Positions 1 to 11,763 of a stretch of 64,000 nucleotides of DNA are shown piece after piece. How positions within the stretch are numbered: position 1 is the stretch's first letter; each line of letters starts with the position of its first letter. A program made the translations under genes and the position numbers. This DNA is from Sweltsa coloradensis (lineage: Eukaryota; Arthropoda; Insecta; Plecoptera; Chloroperlidae). Under the pieces are notes generated by a model. The model was not told the origin of the DNA. It searched no databases and was given only the letters and a program-made list of their open reading frames with translations. The DNA lies in the NCBI GenBank assembly GCA_024449915.1, contig JAMZAV010000359.1:1-64000 (forward strand), given 5' to 3'.

Positions 1-25
1 TAAAGTAAGTGTCTGCTGGTGATGA

Positions 26-590
26 AACCATTTTGGTTGTTCTGGCATTAACTCCGAGAAGTTGTTGGGGCCAAAAAATTGTTGTCATAAATGTGAAAAA
101 AAAAATATAGTATAAGTTTGCACATGAAATTCATTATTTTGAAAATCATTAACTTGGCTCAGCCAAAATGAAGTTCGTAACTTTTTTGTGTTGCTTGTGC
201 AAAACTCAAAATAGGTTGTGCAAAATAGTGCAAAAGTGTGCAAAAATATGGCAAAGGTTTTGACATGAAAATCCATTTTGGTTGTTCAAGCATTAACTTG
301 GCTCAGCCAAAATGAAGTTGCCGTAACTTTTTTGTGTTGCTTGTGAAAAAATCGAAATTGGTTGTGCAAAATTGTGCAAAAAGTGTTCAAAAATATGGCA
401 TAAGTTGCACGTGAAATTCGTTATTTTGAAAATCATTAACTTGGCTCAGCCAAAATGAAGTTGTCGTAACTTTTTTGTGTTCCTTGTGCGAAAATCGAAG
501 TTGGTTGTGCAAAATTGTGCAAAAAGTGTGCAAAATTCACAGCATATCGTACGTCATAATTTCATTGGTGGTTGAGCCAAGTTAATGTTC
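26..590. repeat. 143-bp tandem repeat, about 3.7 units
   Basis: The core AACTTGGCTCAGCCAAAATG recurs at 151, 295 and 438, a spacing of 144 and 143 bp. A degraded unit lies upstream from about 31. Each unit also carries a run of TTGTGCAAAA-type words and a short palindrome, TGGCTCAGCCA. Near 571-586 part of the core appears in inverted orientation (GAGCCAAGTTAATG), so the array ends in a partial inverted copy. The array may begin left of the window. Short reading frames here are by-products of the repeat. Confidence 0.85.
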
Positions 591-1023
591 CCGGAATAGT
601 AAGATATGAGATAATTTGGCGTTTAAGGGTTTTGATTGTATTTGGTAAACATATATTGTTGAAAACTCTACAAAATGCGAATCGTTACTAAAAAATAATA
701 ATGTTTTCCCATTCCTTATGAAGAATAAGTTCAGCATTTTATTCAAACGGTGGCTTCAATCAATTTTAATTTGAAATGTCTATACAAAAGAAACTCTAAC
801 ACCTTTAGGGTTTTGGTGGATAGAAAGAAATGCACAAAATGCTGAATTTGAAAAATAAATGCTAAATATTCAAAATTGAAGTACTATTTGTACGTAGCAC
901 TAAATATATAGAATAGGATAGGTGAGAATAACGTCTCTATTCACCTGGTTTGTCGTCCCTTGAGGACATAGAAAGCAACAAGTTGCCACGTGAGTGTTCA
1001 TTAGTTGATAGTCGTAGTTTACC
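591..1023. other. Unassigned AT-rich spacer
   Basis: No coding potential, RNA gene or repeat was recognised in this stretch. Confidence 0.5.
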
Positions 1024-1067
<44 letters not shown>

Positions 1068-1102
1068 GAGAGAGAGAGGGAGAGAGGGAGAGAGAGAGAG
1101 AG
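1024..1102. repeat. (GA)n microsatellite
   Basis: About 79 bp of near-pure AG dinucleotide, interrupted by GGGG/GGG steps near 1064, 1078 and 1087. The reading frames through it on both strands give Arg-Glu or Ser-Leu runs and are not genes. Confidence 0.95.
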
Positions 1103-3934
1103 TACACGCTTGTACTCCCCAGGCGACGTCACCCAACTGATGTATTGTTCTTACAGTGTACCGCACCGACGAACACCACACTGCACACGAGACAACACTA
1201 TCGAAGGAACAACGTCTGCGACCAGAAACCCTAACCACTTTTACCAAGGTGTTTTCTGTTTTGTATTCATATTCAAATTATCGACCTTCATGGGAGGAAA
1301 ATCACATTATATTTCATTAAATTCAGATTTCATTATGCAGTTTAGTGGCAGTAAAAGCAAAGAGAGGATTTATTAGTTAATTCGTTTCATGAAATGAATT
1401 ATTAATGCTACGACGAATGAATATTTTACGTTGTTGTGTCTAGACGCTAAAATGGTGAACACATCATGATTTAATTGAACCAGCGAGCACAGTTAATGTT
1501 TAATCCTATTGCAGTGTTCAGGGGGGGGGGGGGGAAAAACTTAATCTCACTCTTTTATCCAAGTAACGATGATTTAGATTGAGACTACTTTCTAGTTAGT
1601 GCATGCGTCTGTGTGATCAGCAGAAACAGATGGGACGCACATCTCTGCAACAAAAATACGTACTCTATCCACTCGAGCCACGTACGTTAAACATGTTATC
1701 ATTATTAACAGTAGTGAAATATAAAATGGAGATTAAATGCAATTTTAATTCCGGGTTCAATCAACCAAATAATGTTAATTGAAGTTCAATCGCTGCGATA
1801 AAATATAATCAAATGATAATATTTACCCGGTGCTTGTGATTGGCACTCGGAATTTTGTTCAAACTCTGTGTACATTAACTTAAATATTTACAATATTTCT
1901 GCCTCCGACATTTCAATTTTAATTCTATTTAAATGCTGATGCTGGTAAAATGTTCAATTAAATATGTCATTTAATTATTTGTTTGAATTGTAGAAGTAGA
2001 ACCATATTTGAAAATGATTAAAACTGTGCTGTTTTAACACAAGAATTTGATGATAGATAATGAGAGCAGGAAACCTGCTTTAAAGTGATTTTGTCAACCG
2101 TCGTTCAGTTCTCACTTGAGTTTTGAAAATCCGTATTTCAAGTTGATTTGAGCTTTTTAGAAAAACTCTAATTATAATATCAAGAGTCAGTCAATACCTC
2201 TTTGTAACCACTCACTAACATTTCATAACTACTGAAGTATATTGGGTTTTGAAAAAAATAATAAAAGAATGTTAAGTGGTTTTGGATTTCAATTTTGTTC
2301 ATAACGAAAAAAAACAACGTAGAGGCCTTTCAAAACATTTATATAACCGATTCTCAAACTTAAAAATGTAAGTTTTTTCCTTATTTTCCTTTCGTTACAT
2401 CTAGAGGTAATCATGTAAACAAATATAAAATCACTATTATATTTAATAGAAAATAAATGTACTGATCGACGAATTTTTCAAGTGTTGTTTCATAAAATTG
2501 TAACTCAAAAAGCCATTATTATAAAATTATATTATTAACATTTAGCATCTGTAGTAATGTTACTTTTTTATACTCTCCCTTAATATTTTTTATAGCGGCT
2601 ATTTCATATTTTTCGAGTACTTTTTAAGAATCTGATCGGATGAATCAAGTCATTCGAATAAATCCCATCGAAGCACGAAAGTCTTGAAAAGCTAAGTTTA
2701 GATCCCTGCTGAACAGAACTTTACTTTTAAAAACTTCGTTTTGTTGTGAACCAAATTCTGAGTTTCCGAAGAACTTTTTCCAAACTTTCGTTTTCTATAA
2801 GTTATATATTCTAGGTCTTATGGAGTTATAGCCTGCAGTGTCGGCCTTCACCTGTTACGCAACGCAAGTATGAGCCACTGTTTGCATGAGGACACACAAT
2901 GTTGCATTCACAGGTTGATCATTAAATTACCAGCAAACAATTGAGATAAATGTCACATTAACACTACCGTCGAGTTTGCTCGAACATCTATTAGTATACA
3001 CCCCAACCCTAACAGTCGAGGTCAAAAATAGGTCAGATAACTAATAACTTAGAATCACAAAAGTTATGGCCTCAAATTAAGTTCTAAAACTTTCTTGACA
3101 ATCGAATTAATTGAATAGGCCTATATTGTATGATGAGTAACGGAATAAAATGAATTGAAAATTACCGGAGCCTATGATCTCCACTATATCATAAATGATA
3201 CCTCCAACGACTAAAAAAACATTACCTCATCATAGGTGACCTATGACCTAATATCATCTCTCTTTGACATATAATAATTTTACATTTCGCTTCTTTATAT
3301 TTAATAAACTTAATGCAAAATTGGTGATGTTACGGAAATTATCAAACTTGTATTAATTTCCATTACCTCTTTAAAAATTGACCGCTTATTTTATAGTTGC
3401 TCTTATGAAATTTTGTATTTTTAAAACCTTTAAAATAAACAACTTCTGTGCACTTGAAAAATGATCCCATTCATTGAAAATAAAATATCTGCGTGTAAGA
3501 TTCTTGGGGAAAACAAATCCTACCACCTAACCTAAACCCTACAGAGTGAACACTAAAACGTCAAACAATGGATCATCATGAAACACATTTAACGAACTTT
3601 CCCACACGCATAGCACTCGATCACCCTTTTATCAAGCATTTCAAATACAAGGTTCCGTTTTTCCGATACATATTTTCTTGTTGGCTTCAATTTCAAAATA
3701 CTACTTTGGAAATGGAAGTTGTTCAAAAGCCTCTTTCTATATCTGTCAATCATCCAATACCGTACACCGAGTTCTCACCCAAGTGTCAGGACGTTGGGGA
3801 CTTGAAACACCTAGCGTTAGAAGAAAGTTCTCTTGTAACATGCATATGCTTTTAACGCGCGAGACACTGAAAGAAAATGCGAGTATCCCTGAAAGGAAGA
3901 ACGCATTACATAAGTCATATTGTGTGTTGTGTAC
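1103..3934. other. Unassigned AT-rich spacer with a G14 tract
   Basis: No gene was recognised. A run of 14 G lies at 1521-1534. Reading frames at 3568-3944 are short, overlap in two frames, have no recognised motif and abut the Penelope insertion, so they are not called as genes. Confidence 0.5.
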
Positions 3935-3946
3935 AAATCTATAAGT
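3935..3946. repeat. Left target-site duplication of the Penelope-like insertion
   Basis: The 12-mer AAATCTATAAGT here is repeated exactly at 6777-6788, immediately beyond the other end of the Penelope-like insertion. This is what a target-site duplication made by one insertion event would look like. Confidence 0.8.
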
Positions 3947-4253
3947 TATTACAAAGGTGAAACAATTTTAGAGTAGGTCTGGTTTAAGATCATGATGTTT
4001 TTTGGACTATACACTACTCAAAATAAAAAAAGGATTACAATATTTCAAAGGTTAATCAACCTCCTTCATCAGGTTTTTAATGACAGTTGAAACAAGACAA
4101 CAGAATGGGCTTTAAAACAAATAAACAATGCCAACTAAACAAATCAAATTACACCAATCCACCAAAGAATCATAATAATTAATGTGGTTGTAGTTGTTGT
4201 TGTAACATAAAAGAAATTATAAAATTTACAAAAACAAACAAGAAGAAGAAACA

Positions 4254-5188
4254 TTATGGCTTATTAGTTACAAAAACTTTCCAAATTCCAGGAAAATCAA
4301 TGCTAGGTGCACTTATCACATTATTACTAACAGACATCAATGCAGCCTCTTTAAGTTTACGTTTTATGTGGATTGGCTTCATGAAGGATAATGGATGAGT
4401 TGTTCCAATCCACATAATGGTGATTTTCATAAACATGTTCTGCTAATCTAGAGGAACATACTTTATGCTGCGTGCTGTTGTTCTTATGCTCCTTCAACCT
4501 CACCTCAAGAGGTCTCTTTGTCTCTCCAATGTACGCGGCACCACATTGACACGGTATTGAGTAAACAGCATTCTTGGACAATTGGGATTCGTTCTTGGGT
4601 TTAGTAACTGTTAATATACTTCTTAGGGTAGTAGGTGATTGAAAAACAGTACGAATCCCAAAAGGAGATAGAAGACGTCTGACTTTTTCGGACAAATTCG
4701 GATAATAATCAAGAACTACTGTTTTCAAATTTGTGGTGGAATAGGAGCTTGACTATTATTTTGCAACACAACAGCTGTTGAAACGGATTTCATCACTTTC
4801 TTGAACACTTCACTTGGATAACCATTTTTCACAAATGCATCATTTAGGTACGAAAGTTCTTGGTTCAACAAGATATCTGATGAACAATTCGAAGCCGCTC
4901 GGACTGCCAAACATCTCATTACACCTTTCTTAATGTGGACTGGGTGGTTTGAATCAGCCCTCACATACTGATCAGTGTGTGTCGGTTTCCTGTATACACC
5001 AGTGGTCAATCTTGTATCAACTTTAGAGATAAGTAGGTCTAAGAAAGGGAGGCTAGCGCTTTTCCTCTCCATTGTGAATTTGATGTTCTGATGAAATCCA
5101 TTTAAATCCTTGTGTAAACCTTGAAATTCCACCTGTGTCCCTTGATGGATACAGATTATGTCGTCTACATATCTCCTCCAAAGATCAT
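4254..5188 (-). pseudogene. Penelope-like RT / GIY-YIG, minus-strand copy, truncated and frameshifted
   Basis: This copy starts inside the reverse transcriptase, at the segment encoding RRYVDDIICI, the catalytic motif C box. It continues through the thumb region (SLPFLDLLISKVDTRLTTG) into the GIY-YIG domain, where VYSIPCQCGAAYIGETKRPL keeps the expected Y...YIG spacing. Relative to the plus-strand copy one C is missing near 4727, which ends the RT frame at QAPIPPQI and moves the nuclease to another frame. A second frame change near 4365 separates the last residues, ending VFVTNKP. RT motifs A and B are absent, so it cannot be active. The GIY-YIG motif is better preserved here than in the partner copy. 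Confidence 0.92.
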
Positions 5189-5258
5189 TTTATTGCATTG
5201 TATTGCATCATCAGTGGAAAACTCCAAAGAACTAGGGGAAATCCTCAAAACTGTGCTA

Positions 5259-6425
5259 TAAATCCTTGCACAAAATTGGTAAGTTTTGATGTAGTTAACC
5301 TATTCCCTTCGGTACCTATAAACGACACCTTATCTTGGTTAAAGATAAACTCTCCTCTGATAACTCGCTGTCGAATAGAACAAATTTACCTGTTGATAGT
5401 ATTATGGAATTGTTAACGATATGTGTGAAGTCGTGCTATTTCCAATACGAAGATCAATTCTATACACAACTAGACGGCCTGGCGATGGGAAGTTGCCTTT
5501 CACCATTGATGGCGGATATATTCATGGACCATCTTGAAACAGAAGTGCTGAAGGTTAGTTCCATCAAGATTGATCTTTGGAGGAGATATGTAGACGACAT
5601 AATCTGTATCCATCAAGGACAACAGGTGGAATTTCAAGGTTTACACAAGGATTTAAATGGATTTCATCAGAACATCAAATTCACAATTGAAGAGGAAAAA
5701 GACGCTAGCCTCCCTTTCTTAGCCCTACTTATCTCTAAAGTTGATACAAGATTGACCACTGGTGTATACAGGAAACCGACACACACTGATCAGTATGTGA
5801 GGGCTGATTCAAACCACCCAGTCCACATTAAGAAAGGTGTAATGAGATGTTTGGCAGTCCGAGCGGCTTCGAATTGTTCATCAGATATCTTGTTGAACCA
5901 AGAACTTTCGTACCTAAAATGATGCATTTGTGAAAAATGGTTTATCCAAGTGAAGTGTTTCAAGAAAGTGATGAAATCCGTTTCAACAGCTGTTGTGTTG
6001 CAAATAATAGTCAAGCTCCTATTCCACCACAAATTCTGAAAACAGTAGTTCTTGATTATTATCCGAATCTGTCCGAAAAAGTCAGACGTCTTCTATCTCC
6101 TTTTGGGATTCGTACTGTTTTTCAATCACCTACTACCCTAAAAGTATATTAACAGTTACTAAAACCCAAGAACGAATCCCAATTGTCCAAGAATGCTGTT
6201 TACTCAATACCGTATCAATGTGGTGCCGCGTACATTGAAGAGACAAAGAGACCTCTTGAGGTGAGGTTGAAGGAGCATAAGAACAACGTCACGCAGCATA
6301 AAGTATGTTCCTCTAGATTAGCAGAACATGTTTATGAAAATCACCATTATGTGGATTGGAACAACTCATCCATTATCCTTCATGAAGCCAATCCACATAA
6401 ACGTAAACTTAAAAGGCTGCATTGA
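5259..6425 (+). pseudogene. Penelope-like RT / GIY-YIG, plus-strand copy, 5' truncated with several frameshifts
   Basis: This longer copy begins just before RT motif A (KLVSFDVVNLFPSVP, about 5274-5318). A frame change near 5340 leads into a 195-codon frame with motif B-like GLAMGSCLSPLMADIFMDHL (about 5482-5541) and motif C RRYVDDIICI (about 5584-5613). Further frame changes occur near 5920 and 6150, after which the GIY-YIG domain begins near 6183. In this copy the YIG core reads YIEE, so a key glycine is lost, and the preceding cysteine is tyrosine. The RT N-terminus is missing. The decay differs from that in the minus-strand partner, so the two copies mutated independently after insertion. 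Confidence 0.93.
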
Positions 6426-6776
6426 TGTCTGTTAGTAATAATGTGATAAGTGCACCTAGCATTGATTTTTCCCGGAATTTGGAAAGTTTTTGTAACTAAT
6501 AAGCCATAATGTTTCTTCTTCTTGTTTGTTTTGTAAATTTTATAAGTTCTTTTATGTTACAACAACAACTACAACCACATTTATTATTATGATTCTTTGG
6601 TGGATTGGTGTAATTTGATTTGTTTAGTTGGCATTGTTTATTTGTTTTAAAGCCCATTCTGTTGTCTTGTTTCAACTGTCATTAAAAACCTGATGAAGGA
6701 GGTTGATTAACCTTTGAAATATTGTAATCTTTGTTTTATTTTGAGTAGTGTATAGTCCAAAAAACATCATGATCAT

Positions 6777-6788
6777 AAATCTATAAGT
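6777..6788. repeat. Right target-site duplication of the Penelope-like insertion
   Basis: Exact copy of the 12-mer at 3935-3946, directly after the right 3' end of the element. Confidence 0.8.
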
Positions 6789-8864
6789 GTTGTATTTTAG
6801 TACTGGATATTAGTAACAATTGTATTTTAGTACGTTGAATTAAATGAGGTTAAACATTTTTTAACGAGCTTAATCAGAATTACTCATTTTCGAATACTAG
6901 TAGTACTTAAAATCCAGTGTCCCTAATGTTGACCAACGCAATTCTATTAACCTAGTCTGATTTTATTCTGTAACAATCTGCCGTATGGACAAAAGGTACA
7001 ATTTTAGTAAACAATCGCATTTAAACACAAATACTGCTTTCATAAAATAGTTTTGCAGTAACATATATTTTTTTAGAAATGCAATACTATTTCCCTTTCA
7101 ATTTAAATCAATAATGTTCTATTATGCATTAATTCAATTACCTCATTAAATTTGTTGGTGATTAAATACGGTTTCTGCTTGGACCATGCGATATTATGTC
7201 GTGTTTGGTGGAGGTGCCGGGTCCTCTAAGAACACATCAAACTCGCACTCAAAAGTAGCTTTAAAGTTTGAAAATAGCAAATAACGAGAATTATTTATAG
7301 ACTTTAAGAAATTGGGTTTAATATTTTAGAAGTTTAGATAATCCCAGGTAGTAATAAAACCTAAAAACAGCCTTTATTCTAAAAACGCGTTTCCAAAGTA
7401 TAGATTCGATATTTTCAAGAAATGGTCTGTGTGCCAGACATGTTAAATACAGAGTTGAATGTTCAGAGTTAAATTATCCTCAAGTTATAGAATATGACCT
7501 TTCACTGGTGATGCAAATAATTTAATGCACTTATCTGTTGTTGTTTTTTTAGTATTTAGTTGAACGCAGACGGTTTTATTTCCAGGCAAGATGGTTTAGC
7601 TATTTCGGGCGAGTAACAAGTTTGACATTTGCAGACTACATTGTTAGTGCAGAGTGGCTAGCTTCACGTTACACGCCGGGAATGATGCGCAGAAGAGAAA
7701 CTTCACGCGCGACGAAGCTCATAATAAATGTTGATATGTATACTCGGACAGAGAAGTACGAAATAGTAGATAGTAGTGTAGTAGTAGTGGAGATAGTAGT
7801 ATGAAAAGTCTTGACACCAACACCTCTTGTGCACTTGTTGTATAGTGCCAATGCAAACTATGATATATATGAAGATAATTGAAAATTAAAACATTCACAG
7901 GCATACAAGATGACAAGATAATTGCAAAAGATTAATAATTTTTTCCGCCAACCCATGATTTAACTATGAACGCTGGTGAAAATAAATAAAAAAATCAATT
8001 ATCGACATCGTTTTTTTTTTAATATGAACATTTTGTTTCGTGGTCATACTCTAATTAAATTGGCTTATTATAAACTTTCATCGGTAATTATTGAACATCT
8101 TTTCTATTTCAAGATTTTCTACAGCTTTCTTTGCAAAATTATTATCTTAATTTATCCTTTGTTGGGGTATACTTAATGTCAGTTCTTTATTGCGTATTGA
8201 AATAACACAGGTTATTTTGATGAAAGTAGCTTGTATGACTACTTTTTTGGACAGACCGAGTTATGTAGGCAAATTACAACTCATTAACTTAAATCAAAAA
8301 TAAATTAAATTAAATTACATTGTTGAAACAAGTAGTTGATATACATATTTGTGTATAGAATAATTATGTATTACAGACGAAATAGCTGTTGTAAAAGCAA
8401 CGCGTGCTAAACTTTCAAGAGCTAATCAATTTCTACTGCGCAAATTGTACTATCCCGAGTGGTGTACATAGGTGGGTACTCCCCAACGGCAGGTCAACCC
8501 CCCAACCCCCCAACCCCCTCAGACCACTTCCGCTCTCAACTCTCGATTCAACTCTAGTCTAATCGATCTAACACCGAGGATAACAAGGCGGGGAGGGTAC
8601 GAGTCAAAGCCTATAGTGGTCACATGGGAGAACGATGCGACCGCTAGCCACCTCGTTACATTATATCACGACCTAGCCAGATAAACCACATACACTCGCA
8701 AGCTAGATATCTCAAGTCAAGAGTAGGCCCTACTTATAGAAGTGTTCTCTCATTTGAATATTAGTTTAGATATATACAAAATATACATTTCCGGCTTATA
8801 TCTAAGCCATTACTAAGCACTTATAATTAGAATTAAAAGATACATAAACAATATGTTTCCCTTT
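6789..8864. other. Unassigned spacer
   Basis: Mostly AT-rich with no recognised gene. At 7206-7222 it holds one copy of the dispersed 17-nt motif TGGTGGAGGTGCCGGGT. A 70-codon plus-strand frame at 8472-8684 is more GC-rich than its surroundings and starts with a Pro-rich stretch, but no family was recognised. Confidence 0.45.
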
Positions 8865-9073
8865 GAAACCTGCCCAGATGCGTGCACCTCTTCAGTTGTC
8901 TCTTGGTATATAAGAGTGAGGACAGTTGAGAGGACTCAATCCCTTGCATTGGCACTAATCTGAGGAAACCTCGGGAAAAAACTTCAGTCTGCATTGCCGG
9001 TCTCGACGGGATTTGAACCCGAGACCTCCTGAATCAGAGTCGCACGCTTAACGCTCGAGCCAACACTGTTGGT
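8865..9073 (-). mobile_element. tRNA-derived SINE (SINE-A), minus strand
   Basis: Read on the minus strand it begins with a tRNA-like head: an A-box-like TGGCTCGAGCGTTAAGCG, then a B-box-like GGTTCAAATCCCGTCGAGACC core. A family-specific body follows (ACTGAAGTTTTTTCCCGAGG, then CAAGGGATTGAGTCCTCT). Similar copies occur at 22618-23178, 25471-25678, 52857-52975 and 59429-59677. Its 3' part after GAGTCCTCT is more diverged than in the others. It is a transposable element, not a functional tRNA gene. Confidence 0.85.
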
Positions 9074-10290
9074 AAAAGCAACAATAAGAAAACGAAGTGT
9101 CTTAACTTGCTAAAATTATAACCTTATTAATAACACACACAAGTTAATTGAAATAATTATGATCGACAAAATTAATAGGAAAGTAGAGAATAAAGAAAGG
9201 TTACCCATGTATGAATAATTTTAAATAAACGTATGAATAAATTCAAACTACGGACGGGATAATTTTACTCAGTTCTACACTAAAATGACTTAATATTATC
9301 ATACATAACTAAACTTAGTAATATTAACCGTTGACTTAGTTGTGGAAAACCAAGTTTCATCAAGTCTATTTAATTTTCATTAACTTCCTCATGTTTAGAT
9401 TTAAGTGCTTACAATTAACTTGAAAGAGCATTGAGTAAAGTTTCCTCCAGGTCCCGTAATAAGTTTGAACGTTGTTTATAATTATAATAGTTGAAGACGC
9501 AAACAAAATACTTCTGCTTGCGTGGTAACCGGTAATGCACTTCGCATTAAGTGCTGTTGAAATCTCAACAAACCCAAGCTTACGAGGCTCTGAGAACGGG
9601 ATGGTAATTGTGAATGTTCGCCCGCATAAGTCCCGGCAAGTTTGTCGGGACTAAGAGCCAGGCTTACAGATAAACCCCCATTAGACCAAGCCTGATGACG
9701 CAGCATCATGAATTCATTATTGAGCAGTGTAGCTAATCATATGAACTGTACACACTAACTACGCGAGAATATTGTATATTATGCGGGGCCGCAAATTAAC
9801 GTTTGTCAAATCAAGAAGCCACAGCTTAAAGTTAGTTCATAATTTAAAAATTAAAATTAAATTGAAAATGTAAAAATGTAAATCGTTATAAATCCTACGC
9901 AGAGCTATCACCTCTCACAATAAGAAACAAATATCCCGATCTCTTTCTTAACAAAGTAGGATTGTAAAAGTCACCCTTCTCAATGAAACAGCCGAGCAGT
10001 GAGTAGGATGCGAGGTGAGCGCCCTGCAGTGGATAATGATCGACATGTATTGCCTGAACAAAAGTAGGAACTTTCTTTCAGTTACAAATTGGCGGTGTTT
10101 TTGGCGGGAATTGATATGCGCCTGTAGTTTAGGGGAGGACGAGAGTTTAGGCGGTTTAGCCCCTTCTCCCTCCCCTCCCCCCCCCATATTCTTCCACGAG
10201 ACTGATAGTAATAGATTGTGTATAGTATTATGTTTGCGAGATGGACTTTGCCTCTTTTCTCGCAATCCCGATCGACAGAGAAATATCCCG
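9074..10290. other. Unassigned spacer
   Basis: No gene was recognised. A 75-codon minus-strand frame at 9482-9709 is less AT-rich than its flanks and could be a fragment of an unrecognised repeat, but it has no motif that supports a product. Confidence 0.4.
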
Positions 10291-10410
10291 AGTCAATTCT
10301 ACCCCAGTCCACTTCTACCCCAGTCCACTTCTACCCCGGGTTTATTCTACCCTGGGCTAATTCTACCCCTGTCCACTTCTACCCCGAGCCACTTCTACCC
10401 CGGCTTATTC
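10291..10410. repeat. 16-bp tandem minisatellite, about 7 units
   Basis: Successive units of the type TTCTACCCCAGTCCAC repeat with a period near 16 bp and point variation (CCCCGGG, CCCTGGG, CCCCGAG). The overlapping Ser/Thr/Pro-rich frames come from the repeat. Confidence 0.8.
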
Positions 10411-11571
10411 TCCTTTAGGCCCAGCCGAGAATGTTCTACTTTGGAATGATATTTTTTGTTTATCTTTTAATACATAAGTGATATAATATTCTTTTCATTG
10501 CGGTCAAAGCCAAAGCCTTAGTAGGCTGGAATCTAAACCACAAAATGGAAGCAAGTGAAAGCAAATCCTCAGTAGATTTGAAAGGTAGACAGACCCCGAA
10601 TGATTTTATCTTTTCAATCTCCTGATGTGAATGCCCCCCCTCCCACCATACACCAACAATCCGCAAGAAAATGGATTCATCTGAAATCTGAACTTCTGAC
10701 GTTTTGTTGTTTTTCTATTCGGTTGTTCTCTTGTTTTTCTATTCGGTTGTTCTCGTGTGTCTCAGGGGACGTCTGCTTACCTCATAAGCCAGAACCTGAG
10801 GTCTAGATTGCAGGTTCAATGAAGGGCACTAACAAGATGGAAACCCGACTCGAATCTTCGAGGGAATTGAAAAGAAGAAGAATACATCGGAAATAAAACA
10901 GGTCGTATATTATGCTCGTGCTGAGAGTGAGCATGAATGCACTTACTCAGAAGACGTTGATGGATTCCCACTTCGCTGAATATAGTACGCTGCAATATTA
11001 CTTCGTGTGCAGTGCAGGTTAGTTCTTCTCCTTGTACTGGATAAAAGGGACTTACTATGTGTAATATAGTGAAGCCTTTAGTTGGGAAACTACTGAAAAG
11101 AATGTATTATTACCGATACCTTCTTACGGGATATTATCTATAGTGCATATTCTAAAAACCACTGAGATGACGTGAAAGTACTGCCATTGAAGATCTAGTG
11201 GAAACTCCAAATTAATTTTAAATAATCTGATAGTAATCGAACGTTTTTTTAAAAGATATATTTTTTAAAAGAGACCGTCAACCGATTGGTTGTAATGCGC
11301 CACTCTGTAGCTTAGATGATGTGGGGCGGACCACACCCATGCTTGACAGATCCAGTCACAGGCGAGGGGAGAGATGGGGATCTTACGTCACTAGCGTCAT
11401 TGTCCCTTGTTAGTATCATCGTAGTCGTCGGGAAGATGGGGACTGATATAAGTAAAAATAGTTCAAATTCAAATGTGCGGCACAAATTATTTTAATTCTT
11501 ATTATTCACAACAAGGAAAATGGGAGCGTAGATCGGGTTAGATACAAGAATCTAGCAGAACACGGTATGAT
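10411..11571. other. Unassigned spacer
   Basis: No gene was recognised. A duplicated word, TTTTTCTATTCGGTTGTTCTC, lies at about 10710-10755. Confidence 0.4.
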
Positions 11572-11763
11572 TCTTTAAATAAGGGTTTATTGGACATAAC
11601 ACTGCTCTTTATCAATATGTATTTGTGATATTTGGATTTTTATTTAAAAAGCTGTTTCGAAGTCAACTTTCAGTTTGACAAAGATTTTTGAATAAAAATT
11701 GAAATATCAAAAACAAATATTGATAAAGAGCAGTGTAATGTCCAATAAATACGTATTTAAAGA
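11572..11763. mobile_element. Long-armed inverted-repeat element (MITE-like hairpin), 192 bp
   Basis: The left arm (from TCTTTAAATA at 11572) and the right arm (ending at 11763) are imperfect reverse complements over about 75 bp, including the 20-nt block ACACTGCTCTTTATCAATAT on the left and its counterpart on the right. A short loop near 11650-11685 separates them. There is no coding capacity. No clear target duplication was found, so the class is uncertain. It could be a foldback MITE or the source of a hairpin RNA. Confidence 0.75.

Larger units (their letters stand above)
3989..6774. repeat. Large imperfect inverted repeat, about 1.2-kb arms
   Basis: Left arm about 3989-5188 and right arm about 5570-6774 are reverse complements with only scattered substitutions and small indels. 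A spacer of about 380 bp carries the extra 5' part of the plus-strand copy. The junction near 5188 joins the YVDD region of one copy to sequence upstream of motif A of the other. A transcript through the region could form a long hairpin. Confidence 0.9.
3947..6776. mobile_element. Penelope-like retroelement inserted as an inverted head-to-head dimer
   Basis: Two 5'-truncated copies of one Penelope-like element lie back to back: a minus-strand copy (about 3989-5188) and a plus-strand copy (about 5189-6776). Both outer ends are 3' ends of the element, with the palindrome ATCATGAT next to TTTTTTGGAC or its complement. One 12-bp direct repeat flanks the whole unit. About 42 bp between the left duplication and the left arm are absent from the right end. 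A short one-sided terminal extension is known for Penelope elements. The copies encode a reverse transcriptase with YVDD and a C-terminal GIY-YIG nuclease, the hallmark of this class. Both are broken, so the element is nonfunctional. Confidence 0.93.

Noticed and set aside
950..1376. Arg-Glu-rich and Ser-Leu-rich open frames
   Set aside because: They are translations of the GA microsatellite on the two strands.
3568..3944. Two overlapping open frames left of the Penelope insertion
   Set aside because: They have no motif and lie in different frames over the same DNA. They also end near the insertion site by chance.
5790..6032. Minus-strand 80-codon frame inside the plus Penelope copy
   Set aside because: It is an antisense shadow of the RT/GIY-YIG region.
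9000..9073. Functional tRNA gene
   Set aside because: Box-like words sit inside a multi-copy SINE with a shared non-tRNA body, and no intact cloverleaf was seen.
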